Assembly (NCBI GenBank): GCA_910588365.1
Contig: CAJUQS010000155.1
Span: 1-15,793, forward strand
Direction of reading: 5' to 3'
DNA from: an uncultured Oscillospiraceae bacterium
Lineage (GTDB): Bacteria > Bacillota > Clostridia > Oscillospirales > Oscillospiraceae
Length of the DNA stretch: 15,793 bases
A program made the position numbers and the translations under genes. Shown in pieces: positions 1-7,704 of this stretch. The notes under the pieces are model-generated. The model searched no databases. It saw only the letters and a program-made list of their open reading frames with translations, and had not been told where the DNA came from. Within the stretch, counting starts at the first letter, position 1. The number at the start of each line of letters is the position of its first letter.

Positions 1-139
1 ATGCTGGATGGACGAGTATTTTTCTCGTCAGACAAGGAGATTTTCCGCAGCAATCCTGACGGATTGCAAGGGAAAGCGACACAGTATGGCGGGAAAAAGA
101 CTGGCCAGACAGCGTTCAACGGTTGTGAATACAGGTTCT
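1..139 (+). repeat. Intergenic repeat, copy A (3' part)
   Basis: The 27 nt at 45-71 match 15723-15749 near the window end with one mismatch. Both copies contain the small palindrome AATCC-TGAC-GGATT. The copy ends at 125-139 in GTGAATACAGGTTCT, which recurs at 721-735 and, reverse-complemented, at 10865-10879. An open reading frame runs through this stretch from position 8, but its first part is repeat sequence, so I do not treat it as coding. The repeat stops exactly where recognisable hicA sequence begins, which suggests the element replaced the 5' half of that gene. No transposase is present, so this looks like a non-autonomous (MITE-like) or REP-type repeat. The family name is not known to me. 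Confidence 0.55.
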
Positions 140-265
140 AAGGACGATGTGGAGGAGATCATCAATCTTCAGCCCGCCGGGAACAAGGCAAAGCCCTATC
201 AGGTGAAGCAGGTACGGAACATCATTTTGAAGTATCAGTTGGGAGGTGCTATCCATGAAGTATGA
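140..265 (+). pseudogene. hicA: HicA toxin, 5'-truncated remnant
   Basis: The last 40 or so codons of the frame read EEIINLQPAGNKAKPYQVKQ followed by VRNIILKYQLGG. I recognise this as the C-terminal half of the HicA-type toxins whose full form is about 80 residues and has a GSHH motif upstream. HicA is a small double-stranded-RNA-binding-fold mRNA interferase, and the histidine of that motif is needed for RNA cleavage. Here the N-terminal half, including any GSH motif, is missing and repeat copy A occupies its place, so no active toxin is expected. The stop codon lies 11 nt inside hicB, which is the usual translational coupling of a hicAB operon. The same frame is open back to position 8, so a fusion peptide could still be made. 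The assignment rests on remembered family sequence. Confidence 0.6.
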
Positions 266-461
266 GATTATCCTGTACTGGAGCGAGGACGACAGCGCCT
301 ATATCGCCGAGGTGCCGGAGCTGGCCGGATGCATGGCGGAGGGGCCCACGGCGAAGGACGCACTGCACAACGTGGAGCTGATTGCCCAAGAGTGGATCGA
401 AACTGCCCGGGAGCTGGGCAGGCCGGTTCCAGTGCCGAAGGGACGGCTGAGATATGCGTGA
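255..461 (+). CDS. hicB: HicB family antitoxin (orphan)
   Basis: This 68-residue protein reads MKYEIILYWSEDDSAYIAEV, then PELAGCMAEG and a WIETARELGRPVP end. That is the partial RNase-H-like fold of HicB antitoxins (COG1598 type), which bind and block HicA and often repress their own operon. The ATG at 255 is preferred over an in-frame GTG at 246 because GGAGG at 242-246 lies 8 nt upstream of the ATG. The short form has no separate C-terminal DNA-binding domain, so autoregulation is uncertain. It overlaps the truncated hicA gene by 11 nt and is followed at once by a perfect hairpin. With the toxin gene broken it is probably an orphan antitoxin, perhaps kept by chance or able to neutralise a HicA encoded elsewhere. 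Family assignment is confident; function here is inferred. Confidence 0.88.
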   Translation: MKYEIILYWSEDDSAYIAEVPELAGCMAEGPTAKDALHNVELIAQEWIETARELGRPVPVPKGRLRYA

Positions 462-463
462 AA

Positions 464-493
464 AGAGGGCCGGGAAGTGATTCCCGGCCCTCT
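464..493 (+). terminator. Hairpin after hicB
   Basis: This is a perfect 13-bp inverted repeat (arms 464-476 and 481-493, loop GTGA) starting 3 nt after the hicB stop. The sequence after it, GCCTTTGACCC, has only a short T run, so termination may be partial. It also lies just beyond the convergent ssb fragment and could serve both strands. Confidence 0.75.
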
Positions 494-514
494 GCCTTTG
501 ACCCTTTATGGCGG

Positions 515-649
515 TTAAAACGGTATCATATCATCATCGAAATCCTCCCCCCCGAAGCCGCCGGCAGCGTCCGGGCCTTCCCCCTCCTCCGCCGGAAAAA
601 TTTTCCGGCCGGTTGTACGAAACAGGACAACCTTCCCCCAAAACCTCCC
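515..649 (-). pseudogene. ssb: SSB C-terminal tail remnant
   Basis: On the minus strand the frame ending at the TAA at 515-517 reads AAGGFGGEDFDDDMIPF. This is the acidic tip of bacterial single-strand DNA-binding proteins, the peptide that docks partner proteins. About 28 further codons of linker-like sequence precede it (including FPAEEGEGPD), then an in-frame TAG at 650-652. There is no OB fold and no suitable start codon, so only the 3' end of an ssb gene survives. A perfect 9-bp inverted repeat (591-599 and 601-609) sits in the linker part and may mark a rearrangement. The remnant runs towards hicB, with the hicB hairpin between the two. SSB genes are common in phage and conjugative replication modules, which fits the helicase gene next door. 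The tail is easily recognised; how it was broken is inferred. Confidence 0.75.
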
Positions 650-699
650 CTATTTGAGAGGCCCCCCTCCGGGGACCTCCAATTTTGGAGCCGGGAGGC

Positions 700-735
700 G
701 CCGGGCAGCGTCCGGCGCTGGTGAATACAGGCTCT
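700..735 (+). repeat. Repeat end, copy B
   Basis: The sequence CAGCGT, then GTGAATACAGGCTCT at 721-735, matches the end of copy A (CAGCGT at 112-117, GTGAATACAGGTTCT at 125-139) with similar spacing. It ends 24 nt before the start of the primase-helicase gene. Just upstream, 664-698 can fold into an imperfect hairpin around CTCCAATTTTGGAG. The stretch 494-759 otherwise holds only the ssb remnant, and I see no convincing promoter for the downstream gene. Confidence 0.5.
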
Positions 736-759
736 TTGGGAAGGCGGCGAGATAGACAG

Positions 760-2634
760 ATGGATATTTTTGAGATTCTGAACCGGCTGGAGGGCGTGAA
801 GGGCGGCGGCGGACAGTGGTCCGCCAGGTGCCCCGCCCACGACGACCGCCATAACAGCCTGTCGCTGTCCGTCGGGGCGGACGGCCGGGTGCTGCTCAGG
901 TGCCACGCCGGATGCCACGCCGGGGACATCACGGCGGCCCTGGGGCTGACGGTCCGGGACCTGTTCGCGGACAGGCCCCCCGTCCGCCCGCGGGCCGCGG
1001 CCGTGTACGACTACCGGGACGACGCCGGGAAGCTGCTGGCGCAGAAGCTGCGCTACCCGGACAAGCGCTTCACCTGGCGGCGGCCCACAGGCGGCGGGCA
1101 GTGGGTCTACGACCGGAAGGGGCTGCCCAACCGGCTCTATGTGGCCGGGGAGCTGGGCGGGCTGGTCCACATCGTGGAGGGGGAGAAGGACGCGGACAGC
1201 TTTCACGCCCTGCTGGGCGGCTGCGCCGTCTCCGGCGCGGACGGGGCCGGGCCGGGCAAGTGGCGCAGGGAGTACACCGAACAGCTGCGGGGCCTGCCGG
1301 TGGTCATCCTGCCGGACAACGACGCCGTGGGCCGCGCCTTCGCCCAGGAGACCGCCGCCGCCCTGCACGGCGCGGCCAGGTCCGTGCGGGTGGCGGACCT
1401 GGCCGGCATCTGGCCGGACATCCCCGAGCACGGGGATCTGTCGGACCTGCTGGCGGCCAAGGGGCCGCGGGAGACGGCCCGGCTGCTGCTGGAGCTGGAG
1501 CGGGAGACCCCGCAGTGGCAGCCGCCCAGCCTGCCCCCGGCGGAGCCCGACCCGCTGCTCTCCCTGTTCAAAAGCCTGAGCGACTTCCCGGAGGAGGAGG
1601 CGAAATGGCTCATCCCCGGCTGGATACCGGAGGGGCAGATTGCCCTGCTGGCCGCCGACGGCGGAATCGGCAAGACCACCCTCTGGTGCCACATCATCGC
1701 CGCCCTGAGCAGCGGGAAATCCTGCATCCTGGACCCGCCGGGCTTTACCAGGAAGGCGGCTAAGGTCCTGTTCCTGACCACGGAGGACAGCGTGCGCAAA
1801 AAGCTGCGCAGAAAGCTGCGCGTCGCCGGGGCCGATATGGACCGCATCTTCACGCCGGATTTTGCCGGGGACCGCTCCGGTGTGCTCCGCAGGCTGAAGT
1901 TCGGCACGCCGGAGATGGAGCGGGTGCTGCGCTCCGTCCGCCCGGCGCTGTGCATCTTCGACCCGGTCCAGGGCTTCACCCCGCCAAAGGTCAACATGGG
2001 CAGCCGGAACGAGATGCGCGACTGCATGGCGCCCCTGCTCTCCATCGGCGAGGAGATTGGCACCGCCTCCCTGGTGGTCTGCCACACCAACAAGCGCAAG
2101 GGCGCCGCGGGCCGGGACCGGATTGCGGACAGCGCGGACCTGTGGGACATCGCCCGCTCCGTCCTGATGGCCGGATACACCGAGGACCAGGACGTGCGCT
2201 ACCTCTCCAACGAGAAGAACAACTACGCCCGGCTCCAGCAGACCCTCCTTTTCCGCGTTGACGGCGAGGGCCAGGTTCAGCGGGAGGGGACCAGCTGGAA
2301 GCGGGACCGGGACTACGTCGCCGGAGCGGAGATCGCCAGAAGCGCCCCGAAGCGGGAGGCGTGCAAGGCGTTTCTCCTTCAGACGCTGGAGGAGGCCGGG
2401 GGCGCGATGCCCGCCGCCGGGCTGGAGGAGAAGGCCAGGACCGCCGGATATACCTTCGCCTCCATAAAGCGGGCAAAAAAGGAGCTGAAGGCGGAAGGTA
2501 CCATAAAACATTTCCAGACCGGAAGCGCAAAATCCGGGGATAAAACCTGGCACATGCAGCTGGTGAATCCGGATGGGTTCGTGGAAGTCCAAGAGGACGA
2601 ACCAACACCGTTTGACGGACCTGTTCCCGTGTGA
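760..2634 (+). CDS. TOPRIM primase / RepA-like helicase
   Basis: This 624-residue replication protein belongs to a mobile element. The N-terminus has a CHC2-like zinc site (C24, H27, C48, C52), as in DnaG-type primases. A TOPRIM domain follows, with HIVEGEKDAD at 127-136 (E130) and ILPDND at 173-178 (D176, D178), the acidic residues that bind metal for primer synthesis. The second half is a RecA/RepA-type ATPase: Walker A DGGIGKTT at 290-297, FLTTEDS near 328-334, Walker B ALCIFDP at 386-392, and a VVCHTN sensor-like motif at 429-434. Residues of about 520-600 look like a winged-helix end. The ATG at 760 is chosen because the zinc-finger domain begins there and AAGGCGG lies 10-13 nt upstream; the reading frame is open further upstream only through repeat copy B. 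No frameshift is seen, so the gene seems intact although its neighbours are broken. Iteron-like repeats begin 12 nt after its stop, which supports a role in initiating replication of the element. Confidence 0.85.
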   Translation: MDIFEILNRLEGVKGGGGQWSARCPAHDDRHNSLSLSVGADGRVLLRCHAGCHAGDITAALGLTVRDLFADRPPVRPRAAAVYDYRDDAGKLLAQKLRYPDKRFTWRRPTGGGQWVYDRKGLPNRLYVAGELGGLVHIVEGEKDADSFHALLGGCAVSGADGAGPGKWRREYTEQLRGLPVVILPDNDAVGRAFAQETAAALHGAARSVRVADLAGIWPDIPEHGDLSDLLAAKGPRETARLLLELERETPQWQPPSLPPAEPDPLLSLFKSLSDFPEEEAKWLIPGWIPEGQIALLAADGGIGKTTLWCHIIAALSSGKSCILDPPGFTRKAAKVLFLTTEDSVRKKLRRKLRVAGADMDRIFTPDFAGDRSGVLRRLKFGTPEMERVLRSVRPALCIFDPVQGFTPPKVNMGSRNEMRDCMAPLLSIGEEIGTASLVVCHTNKRKGAAGRDRIADSADLWDIARSVLMAGYTEDQDVRYLSNEKNNYARLQQTLLFRVDGEGQVQREGTSWKRDRDYVAGAEIARSAPKREACKAFLLQTLEEAGGAMPAAGLEEKARTAGYTFASIKRAKKELKAEGTIKHFQTGSAKSGDKTWHMQLVNPDGFVEVQEDEPTPFDGPVPV

Positions 2635-2645
2635 CCTATACAAAG

Positions 2646-2802
2646 TGGTCTAGTGAAAGATTTTGCTTAGAGTACCAATGGTTCTGTCACTTGACCAGGG
2701 TGGTCAAGTGACAAGAAAACAAACCGGTGAAACGCTTTCACTGGACCACCTGGTCAAGTGAAAAAAACCTTGTGCCGCAGCGGTTTGCGGTTCACTTGAC
2801 CA
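2646..2802. repeat. Iteron-like array, candidate origin
   Basis: Six copies of TGGTCAAGTGA lie between the helicase gene and the next promoter: plus at 2646-2656 (one mismatch), 2701-2711 and 2751-2761; minus at 2687-2697, 2738-2748 (one mismatch) and 2792-2802. Orientation alternates strictly. Neighbouring copies pair into hairpins: a perfect 12-bp arm pair at 2686-2697/2701-2712 with a 3-nt loop, and a near-perfect one at 2737-2748/2751-2762 with a 2-nt loop. Same-strand copies are 50-55 bp apart, about five helical turns. Iterons beside a rep gene are typical of replication origins, so a RepA or primase loading site is the leading guess. A regulator's operators or a strong hairpin block are alternatives. 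Confidence 0.7.
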
Positions 2803-2887
2803 CTTAGCGCCTCCCTGACGGGAAGCGGACGGCGGACCGGGCAAAACCCCGCCGGGCCTTTTCTTTTCAAAGAAGGGCAGGATTGCC

Positions 2888-2916
2888 TTGCGGCGGGGAG
2901 AATTTCGGCGTATAAT
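2888..2916 (+). promoter_or_regulatory. Promoter of the amidohydrolase gene
   Basis: A perfect TATAAT at 2911-2916 lies 17 bp after a weak -35 (TTGCGG, 2888-2893). The start codon is 35 nt downstream of the -10, with a strong GGAGGAGG site between them. The rest of the gap, 2803-2887, is GC-rich and shows no gene. Confidence 0.6.
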
Positions 2917-2951
2917 GGGAGCATCTTACTGATGGAGGAGGAACCATCCAC

Positions 2952-4093
2952 ATGATTATCAAAAACGGCACGCTCCACGATGCGGTCTCCGCCCAGCCCT
3001 ACCAGGCGGACCTGGCCCTGCGGGACGGGGTCATCGCGGCCATCGCCCCCGGCCTGACGCCCCTGGCGGGGGAGGAGGTCTTTGACGCCGCCGGGAAGCA
3101 GGTCTACCCCGGCTTTGTGGACGCCCACAGCCACCTGGGCCTGGACGGCTACGGCATGGGCTGGGAGGGCCGGGACTACAACGAGCGCTGCGACGTGGTC
3201 TCCGCCCACCTGCGGGGCATTGACAGCTTCAACCCCCTGGACCGGTCCATCCCCATGGCCCTGGCGGGGGGCGTGACGTGCGTGGGCACCGGCCCGGGCT
3301 CCGCCAACGTGATTGGCGGCACCTTCCTGGTGGTAAAGACCTTCGGCAGGTGCGTGGACGACATGGTCCTCAAGGCCGAGGCGGCCATGAAGTGCGCCTT
3401 TGGCGAGAACCCCAAGCGCTGCTACCAGGACAAGGGGAACTCCGCCCGCATGACCACCGCCGCCCACCTGCGGGAGATGCTGTTTCTCGCCCGGGACTAC
3501 ATGCAGCGCAAGGAGGCCGCCGGTGACGACGTGCTCAAGCGGCCCAAGTTCGACATGAAGCTGGAGGCCCTCCTCCCCGTGCTGCGGGGGGAGATGCCCC
3601 TCAAGGCCCACGCCCACCGGGCCGACGACATCCTGACCGCCATCCGCATCGCCAGGGAGTTCGGCGTGAAGCTGACCCTGGAGCACTGCACCGAGGGGCA
3701 CCTCATCGTGGAGGAGCTCCGGCGGGCGGGCTGGCCCGCCGCCGTGGGCCCCACCCTCACCAACGCCAGCAAGATTGAGCTGTGCAACAAGAGCTTTGAG
3801 ACCCCCGGCATCCTGGCCCGGGCGGGCATCCAGGTCAGCATCATCACCGACTCGCCGGTGATTCCCCAGCAGTACCTGCCCCTGTGCGCGGGCCTGGCGG
3901 TGAAGGCGGGCATGGACCCCTTCGACGCCCTGAAGGCCATCACCATCCACCCCGCCCGGCACCTGGGCGTGGCGGACCGGGTGGGCTCCCTGGAGACGGG
4001 CAAGGACGCCGACGTGGTCATTGCCAGCGGCGACCCCATGGTCAGCGACACCGCCATTGAGGCCGTGTTCCTGAACGGCCGAAAGGTCGTGGG

Positions 4094-4097
<4 letters not shown>
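2952..4097 (+). CDS. Metal-dependent amidohydrolase
   Basis: This 381-residue cytosolic enzyme of the amidohydrolase superfamily resembles the imidazolonepropionase-related group (COG1228). The fold is marked by an N-terminal beta-sandwich strand set (MIIKNGTLHDA), then FVDAHSHLG with the metal pair H59 and H61, KAHAHRADD with H220/H222, EHC with H245, and ITDSP with the catalytic D300. The end, ETGKDADVVI, is the usual return to the sandwich domain. These are the residues expected for hydrolysis of an amide or cyclic amide bond, but the substrate cannot be read from the sequence. The ATG at 2952 follows GGAGGAGG (2935-2942) at good spacing and has its own promoter. The stop overlaps the GTG of the debranching-enzyme gene, so the two are probably cotranscribed, though no shared pathway is obvious. 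Length is normal for the family. Confidence 0.88.
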
Positions 4098-6259
<2,162 letters not shown>

Positions 6260-6280
6260 GCCGCCCGCCGAAGGACGGAC

Positions 6281-6308
6281 AAGGCCCCCGCCATGCGGCG
6301 GGGGCCTT
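6281..6308. terminator. Convergent terminator
   Basis: A 12-bp GC-rich inverted repeat (arms 6281-6292 and 6297-6308, loop ATGC) begins 21 nt after the glgX stop. It has AA at the 5' edge and TT at the 3' edge of the stem. It lies between two convergent genes and could serve both, though T tracts are short. Confidence 0.75.
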
Positions 6309-6322
6309 CACGGCGAGGGGCG

Positions 6323-6495
6323 CTATTCCACGGGGAACTCCGGGAAGCCCGCCGCTCCAGCGCCCGGCACACGGCCGTCTGCACCGCGTCCAGGGCGTCC
6401 TCCCGGTGATGGAGGCAGCTGTAGGCCAGCCGGTAAAATTTCTCCCGCTCCGCCACGAGATAGACGGACAGGGCGTTTTCCCCCGGGGTTGACAT
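6323..6495 (-). pseudogene. Truncated sigma-70 factor gene
   Basis: From the ATG at 6493-6495 the first 48 codons read MSTPGENALSVYLVAEREKF, YRLAYSCLHHREDALDAVQT and AVCRALER. This is the start of region 2 of sigma-70 family factors, where the helix binds core RNA polymerase. The normal protein is about 160-180 residues. Here region 2.3-2.4 (promoter melting and -10 reading) and all of region 4 are absent. The original frame runs on without sigma similarity to 6172, inside glgX. Shifting frame near 6350 gives GFPEFPVE and a stop at 6323-6325, just before the shared terminator, so a deletion plus frameshift is likely. AGGAAAGG (6505-6512) is a good ribosome binding site, so a short peptide could still be made. 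No anti-sigma gene is nearby. The start was chosen by this site and by similarity. Confidence 0.6.
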
Positions 6496-6544
6496 AGTTC
6501 TCAACCGTCCTTTCCTGAAAATTTGCAGGCCTGCTGAATGGTGA

Positions 6545-6561
6545 CGTCTACTTGATAGACG
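6545..6561. promoter_or_regulatory. Small palindrome upstream of the sigma remnant
   Basis: CGTCTA (6545-6550) and TAGACG (6556-6561) flank a 5-nt centre in the space between the divergent sigma remnant and niaR. It could be an operator. No protein can be assigned. Apart from this and the niaR promoter, 6513-6628 shows nothing I recognise. Confidence 0.25.
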
Positions 6562-6628
6562 CGCCCGGGGGGCAAAAAGTTTGAGGGGGCGGAAAATTCT
6601 TCCCGCCGCCCGGCGGGCGGGGGAGGGC

Positions 6629-6657
6629 TTGACGGATTCCGCCGCCCCGGCTATACT
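6629..6657 (+). promoter_or_regulatory. Promoter of niaR
   Basis: TTGACG (6629-6634), a 17-bp spacer and TATACT (6652-6657) form a near-consensus housekeeping promoter. The start codon is 46 nt beyond the -10, and AAAGGAGGGG at 6688-6697 is a strong ribosome binding site. Confidence 0.75.
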
Positions 6658-6703
6658 ATAACAATAAGAGAGAAAAACGCCGCTTGCAAAGGAGGGGATC
6701 CCC

Positions 6704-7231
6704 ATGACCGCACAGGAGCGCCGCGCCGCCATTCTGGAGGTGCTCTCCCGGTCGCACCAGCCCGTCAGCGCCGGGGCCCTGGCCCGCCGCTTCGGCGTCA
6801 GCCGCCAGCTGATTGTGGGGGACGTGGCCCTGCTGCGGGCGGGCGGGGAGGCCGTCACCGCCACGGCCCGGGGCTACACCCTCCAGCCGCGGCCCCAGGG
6901 GCTCGTCCGGCGGGTGGCCTGCCGCCACGAGGCCGCGGATATGGAGCGGGAGCTGGAGATCATGGTGGACAACGGGTGTACCGTGCTGGACGTGATGGTG
7001 GACCACCCGGTCTACGGCCAGCTGACCGGGGCCCTCCGGCTCTCCAGCCGCTACGACGTGCGCCAGTTCATCCAGCGCGCCGGCGCGGCCCAGCCCCTGT
7101 CCCTGCTGACGGAGGGGGTCCACCTCCACACCCTGGTCTGCCCGGACGAGGACGCCCTGCGCCGGGTGCTGGAGGAGCTGAACGAGCAGGGGTTTTTGCT
7201 GGATGAGGATGGCTGGGAGGTATTGTCATGA
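6704..7231 (+). CDS. niaR: NiaR-type NAD-biosynthesis repressor
   Basis: This 175-residue DNA-binding protein has an N-terminal HTH_11 winged helix (about 1-60; LARRFGVSRQLIVGDVALLR) and a C-terminal 3H domain (about 70-170). The three-histidine signature is present: CRHEA with H75, DHPVYG with H101, and GVHLHT with H140 and H142. E83 with H75, H140 and H142 fits the metal site known for this family. NiaR (YrxA) represses niacin uptake and NAD synthesis genes when nicotinic acid is bound. No nad or niaP gene is in this window, so its targets must lie elsewhere. It has its own promoter and seems monocistronic, ending at a shared terminator. The family call is secure; the ligand is inferred from family. 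Confidence 0.88.
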   Translation: MTAQERRAAILEVLSRSHQPVSAGALARRFGVSRQLIVGDVALLRAGGEAVTATARGYTLQPRPQGLVRRVACRHEAADMERELEIMVDNGCTVLDVMVDHPVYGQLTGALRLSSRYDVRQFIQRAGAAQPLSLLTEGVHLHTLVCPDEDALRRVLEELNEQGFLLDEDGWEVLS

Positions 7232-7259
7232 AACGGATTTTCTGCGCGGGGCAGAAAGC

Positions 7260-7299
7260 AAGCGGTGCACGGGGCGTAACCCCATGCACCGCTTTTTTT
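7260..7299. terminator. Bidirectional terminator, niaR/ferredoxin
   Basis: AGCGGTGCA and TGCACCGCT form a 9-bp stem, extended by GGGG/CCCC past one C-A mismatch, around a short loop. Seven T residues follow on the plus strand. On the minus strand the stem is followed by TGCTTTCT, so it may also stop ferredoxin transcripts. Confidence 0.88.
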
Positions 7300-7314
7300 A
7301 CCCTATGTAGCTGT

Positions 7315-7485
7315 TTACTCGGCCACGATGGCTTCCGTGGGGCAGTTGGCGGCGCAAGCGCCACAGTCCACGCAGGCATCGGCGTCGATCACATACTGGG
7401 TATCGCCCTGGGAAATTGCCTCAACGGGGCAGTTCTCAGCGCAGGAGCCGCAGCTGACGCAGGCATCCGTAATCTTGTGAGCCAT
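7315..7485 (-). CDS. 2[4Fe-4S] ferredoxin
   Basis: This 56-residue clostridial-type ferredoxin is a soluble low-potential electron carrier. Two CxxCxxCxxxCP motifs are complete: C9, C12, C15, C19-P and C38, C41, C44, C48-P. The halves (ACVSCGSCAENCPVEAI and ACVDCGACAANCPTEAI) show the internal duplication of the family. The ATG at 7483-7485 is preferred over an upstream in-frame start because AGGGAGG sits just before it and the length then equals that of classic ferredoxins. It stands alone with its own promoter and is convergent with niaR. No partner oxidoreductase gene is adjacent, so it is likely a general-purpose carrier, for example for pyruvate:ferredoxin oxidoreductase or hydrogenase. 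It marks an anaerobic lifestyle. Confidence 0.95.
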   Translation of the reverse strand: MAHKITDACVSCGSCAENCPVEAISQGDTQYVIDADACVDCGACAANCPTEAIVAE

Positions 7486-7505
7486 AGTAGTTACCTCCCT
7501 ATAGA

Positions 7506-7544
7506 ATGGTACTCCCATTGTACCATGATCTTTTTAAAATGCAA
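7506..7544 (-). promoter_or_regulatory. Ferredoxin promoter with palindrome
   Basis: On the minus strand TTGCAT (7539-7544), a 16-bp spacer and TACAAT (7517-7522) form a good promoter. A 7-bp inverted repeat, ATGGTAC (7506-7512) and GTACCAT (7520-7526), overlaps the -10 and the start region, so it may be an operator or an early hairpin. The region 7545-7642 has no recognisable feature. Confidence 0.6.
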
Positions 7545-7642
7545 GGGTAAAACCTGTTAATTTAAAAATTTCCCCGCCCCTGTCCGGCCCCCTGGCAGGG
7601 ATTGGCGCCGGTATGAAAACCGCCGGCGGCGCCAAAAAGAGG

Positions 7643-7671
7643 ATGACAAATCCCCGGCCGCCGGGTATAAT
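7643..7671 (+). promoter_or_regulatory. Promoter of the M20 hydrolase gene
   Basis: ATGACA (7643-7648), 17 bp and TATAAT (7666-7671) form a near-consensus promoter. The gene starts 33 nt after the -10, with GGAGGAG at 7694-7700 as ribosome binding site. Confidence 0.72.
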
Positions 7672-7704
7672 GGCAGAAGAACCGCAAAAAAGAGGAGGAG
7701 CGCC

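Noticed and set aside
8..139. Coding start for a protein reading into hicA
   Set aside because: This part matches the repeat at the window end (15723-15749), so the open frame here is probably chance. Only the hicA-like part is kept.
526..2643. Minus-strand 705-codon open frame opposite the primase-helicase gene
   Set aside because: It is a GC-rich shadow: its product is Gly/Ala/Arg/Pro-rich with no motif, while the plus strand carries clear zinc, TOPRIM and Walker motifs.
2646..2802. CRISPR array
   Set aside because: The units are only 11 bp, alternate in strand and lack unique spacers of uniform size. No cas gene is near.
7228..7560. Plus-strand ORF starting at the niaR stop
   Set aside because: It runs through the terminator and the antisense of the ferredoxin gene, and has no similarity I recognise.
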